In this document: positions 21,901 through 23,559 of the stretch, piece by piece
Position numbering within the stretch: position 1 is the first letter of the stretch
How the letters are laid out: each line of letters begins with the position of its first letter
DNA from: CAIOHW01 sp046317855
GTDB lineage: Bacteria; Bdellovibrionota; UBA1018
Length of the DNA: 23,559 nt
Reading direction: 5' to 3'
Assembly (NCBI GenBank): GCA_046317855.1
Contig: JBKCVM010000144.1
Span: forward strand, 1 to 23,559
The notes under the pieces: model-generated
Told to the model about the DNA's origin: nothing
The model's database searches: none
What the model saw: the letters and a program-made list of their open reading frames with translations, nothing else
Program-made: the position numbers and the translations under genes

Positions 21901-23394
21901 TTGGGAGGGCGTACCCGAAATCGAGCAATCGGAGCCCAGCACGAGTCCTGCCGGAAGCGCCCCACTCACCACTGTGCATCCATCCAGCGGGCTAGTGCCA
22001 GAGGCCACGGCCATCACAGGCCTAATTGCTTCATTCTTTGAAAAACTATAGCTCTGCTCAGGATAACTAATCACAGGTAAAGTGACGACCTTCAGTGTGA
22101 CGTTTGCATCCGCAAATCCGGTCTGATTTGTGGCGCGTATCAGGTAGCTTGTCGAGTTTGCCTCAAGCGCGGGAGTTCCAGAGATTGCGCAAGTCGTGGG
22201 ATGAACGCTCAGCCCTAGAGGCAAGGGAGCATGAGGAATAGGCACCCCGCAGCTGGTCGGTGCGCCTCCTCCCAATGAGGGAGTCAAAGAAAAAGGGGCG
22301 CCCACGGCTGCAACCTGCGGTGAAGCATAGCTCAAGCTGGGGGCCTGTGGATTTACGGTTACAAACAAAGTAGAGGTCGCAGATCCCGCCAAATTACTTG
22401 CCGTGACGGTGACCGCAGTCCTCGCAACTACAGCGGTTGCCGCTTGCCCAGAAATCCCGGAGATCACGCATTGCGGACTCAGTTGGAGTGCTGCCTGAGT
22501 AAAGATCTGCTGACCTGCTGCATTGGTACTGCAAGCCGTAATGTCTCCTCCGGTCGAAACGGGAGACAAGAGCTCCCCAAAAACTGAACCTTGAGTAGTG
22601 GTGATCTCGTTTGGCCCGTAACTAAAAGAAGGAAGGGCTACGCGATTCAAATTCACAGCAGGTGAAATCATTTCCTGCGAAACATTACCGGCAGCGTCCT
22701 TGGCAAGGACATGAAGATAGTAGGTGCCGTTTCCGCTTGGCAGTTGCGCGAGAGAAGCCGTATCAAACGAGAGAATCGACCCCACTGAAAGAGTCTGCCA
22801 TGCGCTCCATGATGAAGCTTGGCTGGCCTGGCCGGCCTGAGGCGTAGCCAGATGACTGAGTAAAAACCGAACCTGACACTGGGGCGAGAGATCTGCACAG
22901 GTGACTCTCCAAACGGTATTCACAGCGGGCTGGTTCGATGGAAGAGCTCCGCTCCAACTCAAGACTGGAGCGGTAGTGTCTAAAACGTACTTTGCGTTTG
23001 AACGAAAGCACTCAGACTTGCCCTCTCCGCGTGTCCCTTGCCTTTCATACTCAAAGTAAAAGTTTACCTCTCCATCAGGACTACTGGATGGCACTGGAGC
23101 AGGGATATTCGAGACGTTTGCGGCCTGAGCAGTTAACTTGGCCACCTGCGCGCTCTCTACGCACTGTGAATCGGTGTAGACCGAGAGGACATCCCCCGCC
23201 TCCAGACCCGATGCGCTTACTACGGCTGCGCGCGAGCTACTGTAAGTTGACGAAGGCTGAACCAGCGAGAGTCCTGCCCCGTTTGTCATCTTGCGCCACA
23301 TTGAAATCAGGGGCCCTTGGCCACTGCAGCCCGCTAGCGCTACTGAGGCAAACATCAGTAAAACGAATGTCCGACCCCTAAAAATCAAGAACAC
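18940..23394 (-). CDS. Giant lipoprotein with putative-Ig and RCC1-like repeats
   Basis: This 1484-residue protein starts at GTG; an in-frame stop lies a few codons upstream. The lipobox LAGC places the lipidated Cys at about 22. Residues ~30-250 hold two Ig-like modules, including the typical YLHVLAKDAAGNVSQ. Residues ~250-525 hold three putative-Ig (He_PIG) modules, two of which contain the marker 'C-x-ISGTP'. From ~550 to the end run about sixteen ~50-residue RCC1-like units of the form 'A.LR.DG.V.TWG....GG', for example VQTWGNPQFGG and LFTWGRHDQGG. That is more than one seven-bladed propeller. It is probably a surface or periplasmic lipoprotein that binds something through the propellers. 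RCC1-type folds in bacteria are mostly uncharacterised, so no ligand is assigned. A stretch of the type GGVSGGVSGG interrupts one unit. It is separated by 75 bp from the POT gene downstream. Confidence 0.8.
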   Translation of the reverse strand: MFLIFRGRTFVLLMFASVALAGCSGQGPLISMWRKMTNGAGLSLVQPSSTYSSSRAAVVSASGLEAGDVLSVYTDSQCVESAQVAKLTAQAANVSNIPAPVPSSSPDGEVNFYFEYERQGTRGEGKSECFRSNAKYVLDTTAPVLSWSGALPSNQPAVNTVWRVTCADLSPQCQVRFLLSHLATPQAGQASQASSWSAWQTLSVGSILSFDTASLAQLPSGNGTYYLHVLAKDAAGNVSQEMISPAVNLNRVALPSFSYGPNEITTTQGSVFGELLSPVSTGGDITACSTNAAGQQIFTQAALQLSPQCVISGISGQAATAVVARTAVTVTASNLAGSATSTLFVTVNPQAPSLSYASPQVAAVGAPFSLTPSLGGGAPTSCGVPIPHAPLPLGLSVHPTTCAISGTPALEANSTSYLIRATNQTGFADANVTLKVVTLPVISYPEQSYSFSKNEAIRPVMAVASGTSPLDGCTVVSGALPAGLVLGSDCSISGTPSQAVTRAQIVVQARRAQFLSPAIQLILTVRGGTGLFKLARSFNEELNDGGKERTSHANLAAFASYSADGGAKTWGASEFGGGHVLPGETSRGIKAITPNRVAFAFLRTDGTVEVRGSCSHGGVSGGVSGGVSGGSSCVSPVPASGGQAAQVEPFPASLSHVREVVSTEAGFAALNGVTGKVTTWGQVSNESGKRDIGRCSPWNQTPALLASGVIKLWVGARDFFARKMDGTLVVCGALTNGALSSYSTKSTGDGVISVTVNQEAAALLYSDGSVTTLGSSSFGGGFSIASGVTEVKATKNGAFAALRADGTVQTWGNPQFGGSSSSVANLLSGVKKLYSNSIAFLALRTDGTPVTWGAVGEPDYVALPSFFSTACPPETQNPTDGGTATCWQERVQEDSVRATEKAFAFISSTHTPYSFGVRGQGGEMRDVLNPTHMAPWHLNPEYYANLLPFSFSFALFKALATAPAAVAMVADWGGLASFGDPVRGGKSDAVNAGYYTAQTYARVDSISSEAGQIASTQGAFAALATDGRLFTWGRHDQGGDSTSIGESSSQAIVKLAATQNTGQFAGGGLSVNVAGQVQLSGSLANSTAPAGLKNVAHLETNRGVVAALTADGSAYLLGDPRYGGGNAREAFVVPSPDARWVTQVACTQASENAPDPHQGACLVSQGYQGVYTYGSPSIGGGLSLAASPSIGRIYPVEAGFLGEFASGSLGTTVSDSSQSTGSSTTSLWSPPASPNAGIHGVQVSGANIVGITGMRELVAVTLPPLVSTSKIAGASSVKAFALTEQAVAYIKSDGTVAASGAPQYGGRLEDSIKNAVEILSIARADQASLDDALLGQFFVLRVDGSVWTWNVQGRAILVASSVQAWAKNNGALFLLRQLGESTGGRVLAFGNPAFGTQAISAESGPSTGLLDFPFELQAQANGLLAFGLKQVGGIPVAAVMASGWTGTQNHIRVEQVSARSGVPGRQKGKWWVLLTSGVALDLSE
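21512..21547 (-). repeat. 12-nt in-frame tandem repeat in the RCC1-like lipoprotein gene
   Basis: Three 12-base units follow one another: GAAACTCCCCCC, GACACTCCCCCC and GACACTCCCCCA (plus-strand orientation). They encode tandem GGVS units inserted between RCC1-like repeats. Confidence 0.85.
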
Positions 23395-23449
23395 AGAAGA
23401 CCCCCAATGGACTTAAGAATCTCACGGCGGCTTTGTATGAAAAAGTTGC

Positions 23450-23461
23450 GTCAGATCTGAC
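23450..23461. promoter_or_regulatory. Perfect 12-bp palindrome upstream of the large lipoprotein gene
   Basis: GTCAGATCTGAC reads the same on both strands. Skipping one mismatched base on each side, the symmetry resumes with TG...CA. It lies about 55 bp upstream of the lipoprotein GTG, where an operator would be expected. The remainder of 23395-23449 holds no convincing promoter hexamers. Confidence 0.45.
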
Positions 23462-23476
23462 ACAGGGCTGCGGTCG

Positions 23477-23557
23477 CGTTGACTCATAAAGAATCGTACC
23501 GAGCTGGGTGATGGGAATAATGAGGCGTGTCCTCGTTGACTCATAATGAGCGCACCG
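23477..23557. repeat. Two diverged ~24-nt direct repeats, period 57 bp, at the window edge
   Basis: CGTTGACTCATAA occurs at 23477-23489 and 23534-23546. The similarity continues through GA, CG and ACCG, with three substitutions and one single-base gap, to 23501 and 23557. The unrelated DNA between them is about 32 bp. The window ends two bases after the second copy, so further copies cannot be seen. Confidence 0.6.
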
Positions 23558-23559
23558 TA

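Noticed and set aside
23477..23559. Calling the edge repeats a CRISPR array
   Set aside because: Only two imperfect copies are visible and there are no cas genes, so the evidence is insufficient for a CRISPR annotation.

Overview
This window is a gene-dense stretch of a bacterial chromosome with about sixteen genes. No gap exceeds about 165 bases, and I see no tRNA, rRNA, transposase, integrase or phage gene. Base composition is moderately GC-rich. Three sets of features point to a Gram-negative cell: predicted outer-membrane beta-barrels with a terminal aromatic residue, lipoproteins with lipoboxes, and inner-membrane HtpX and EI24/CysZ-type proteins. The very large lipoprotein with putative-Ig and RCC1-like repeats, beside many exported proteins of no known family, is the kind of content I associate with Bdellovibrionota or other former deltaproteobacterial lineages. 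That placement is a low-confidence inference.

Left part (1-5540). The 3' end of an EI24/CysZ-like membrane protein gene runs into a bidirectional terminator shared with a convergent minus-strand pair encoding the alpha and beta subunits of a thiamine-dependent 2-oxoacid dehydrogenase E1. The two E1 genes abut with no spacing and have a plausible promoter carrying a tandem 10-bp repeat. Upstream of them on the same strand is an unrecognised 817-residue exported protein. It is divergently transcribed, across 56 bp, from a beta-barrel gene.

Middle part (5541-10400). A plus-strand cluster encodes the beta-barrel protein, an ICMT/PEMT-type membrane methyltransferase and a DUF4340-like lipoprotein. 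A minus-strand HAD phosphatase is next, then a plus-strand two-CBS-domain protein. A codon-biased HU-family DNA-binding protein gene follows, closed by two consecutive hairpin terminators.

Right-centre (10406-15100). Four plus-strand genes are linked by three successive ATGA stop/start overlaps: fumarylacetoacetase-type hydrolase, maleylacetoacetate isomerase, a copper-type P1B-ATPase, and a MnmC-like tRNA-wobble methyltransferase. The first two are the last steps of tyrosine/homogentisate breakdown. The other two are unrelated by known biochemistry, so the coupling is notable.

Right part (15090-23559). A minus-strand run encodes, in transcription order, the 1484-residue Ig/RCC1 lipoprotein, a POT-family peptide/proton symporter, the HtpX protease and a secreted or outer-membrane protein. 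The last overlaps the methyltransferase gene tail-to-tail by 11 bases. The extreme right edge holds a 12-bp palindrome and two diverged ~24-nt direct repeats 57 bp apart.

A recurring theme is short in-frame tandem DNA repeats (units of 9, 12 or 15 nt) in low-complexity segments of four repeat tracts across three proteins. Two promoter candidates, for E1 alpha and the POT transporter, share TTGAA(C/A)-N17-TAGGTT. The POT one lies so close to the start codon that its mRNA would be almost leaderless.
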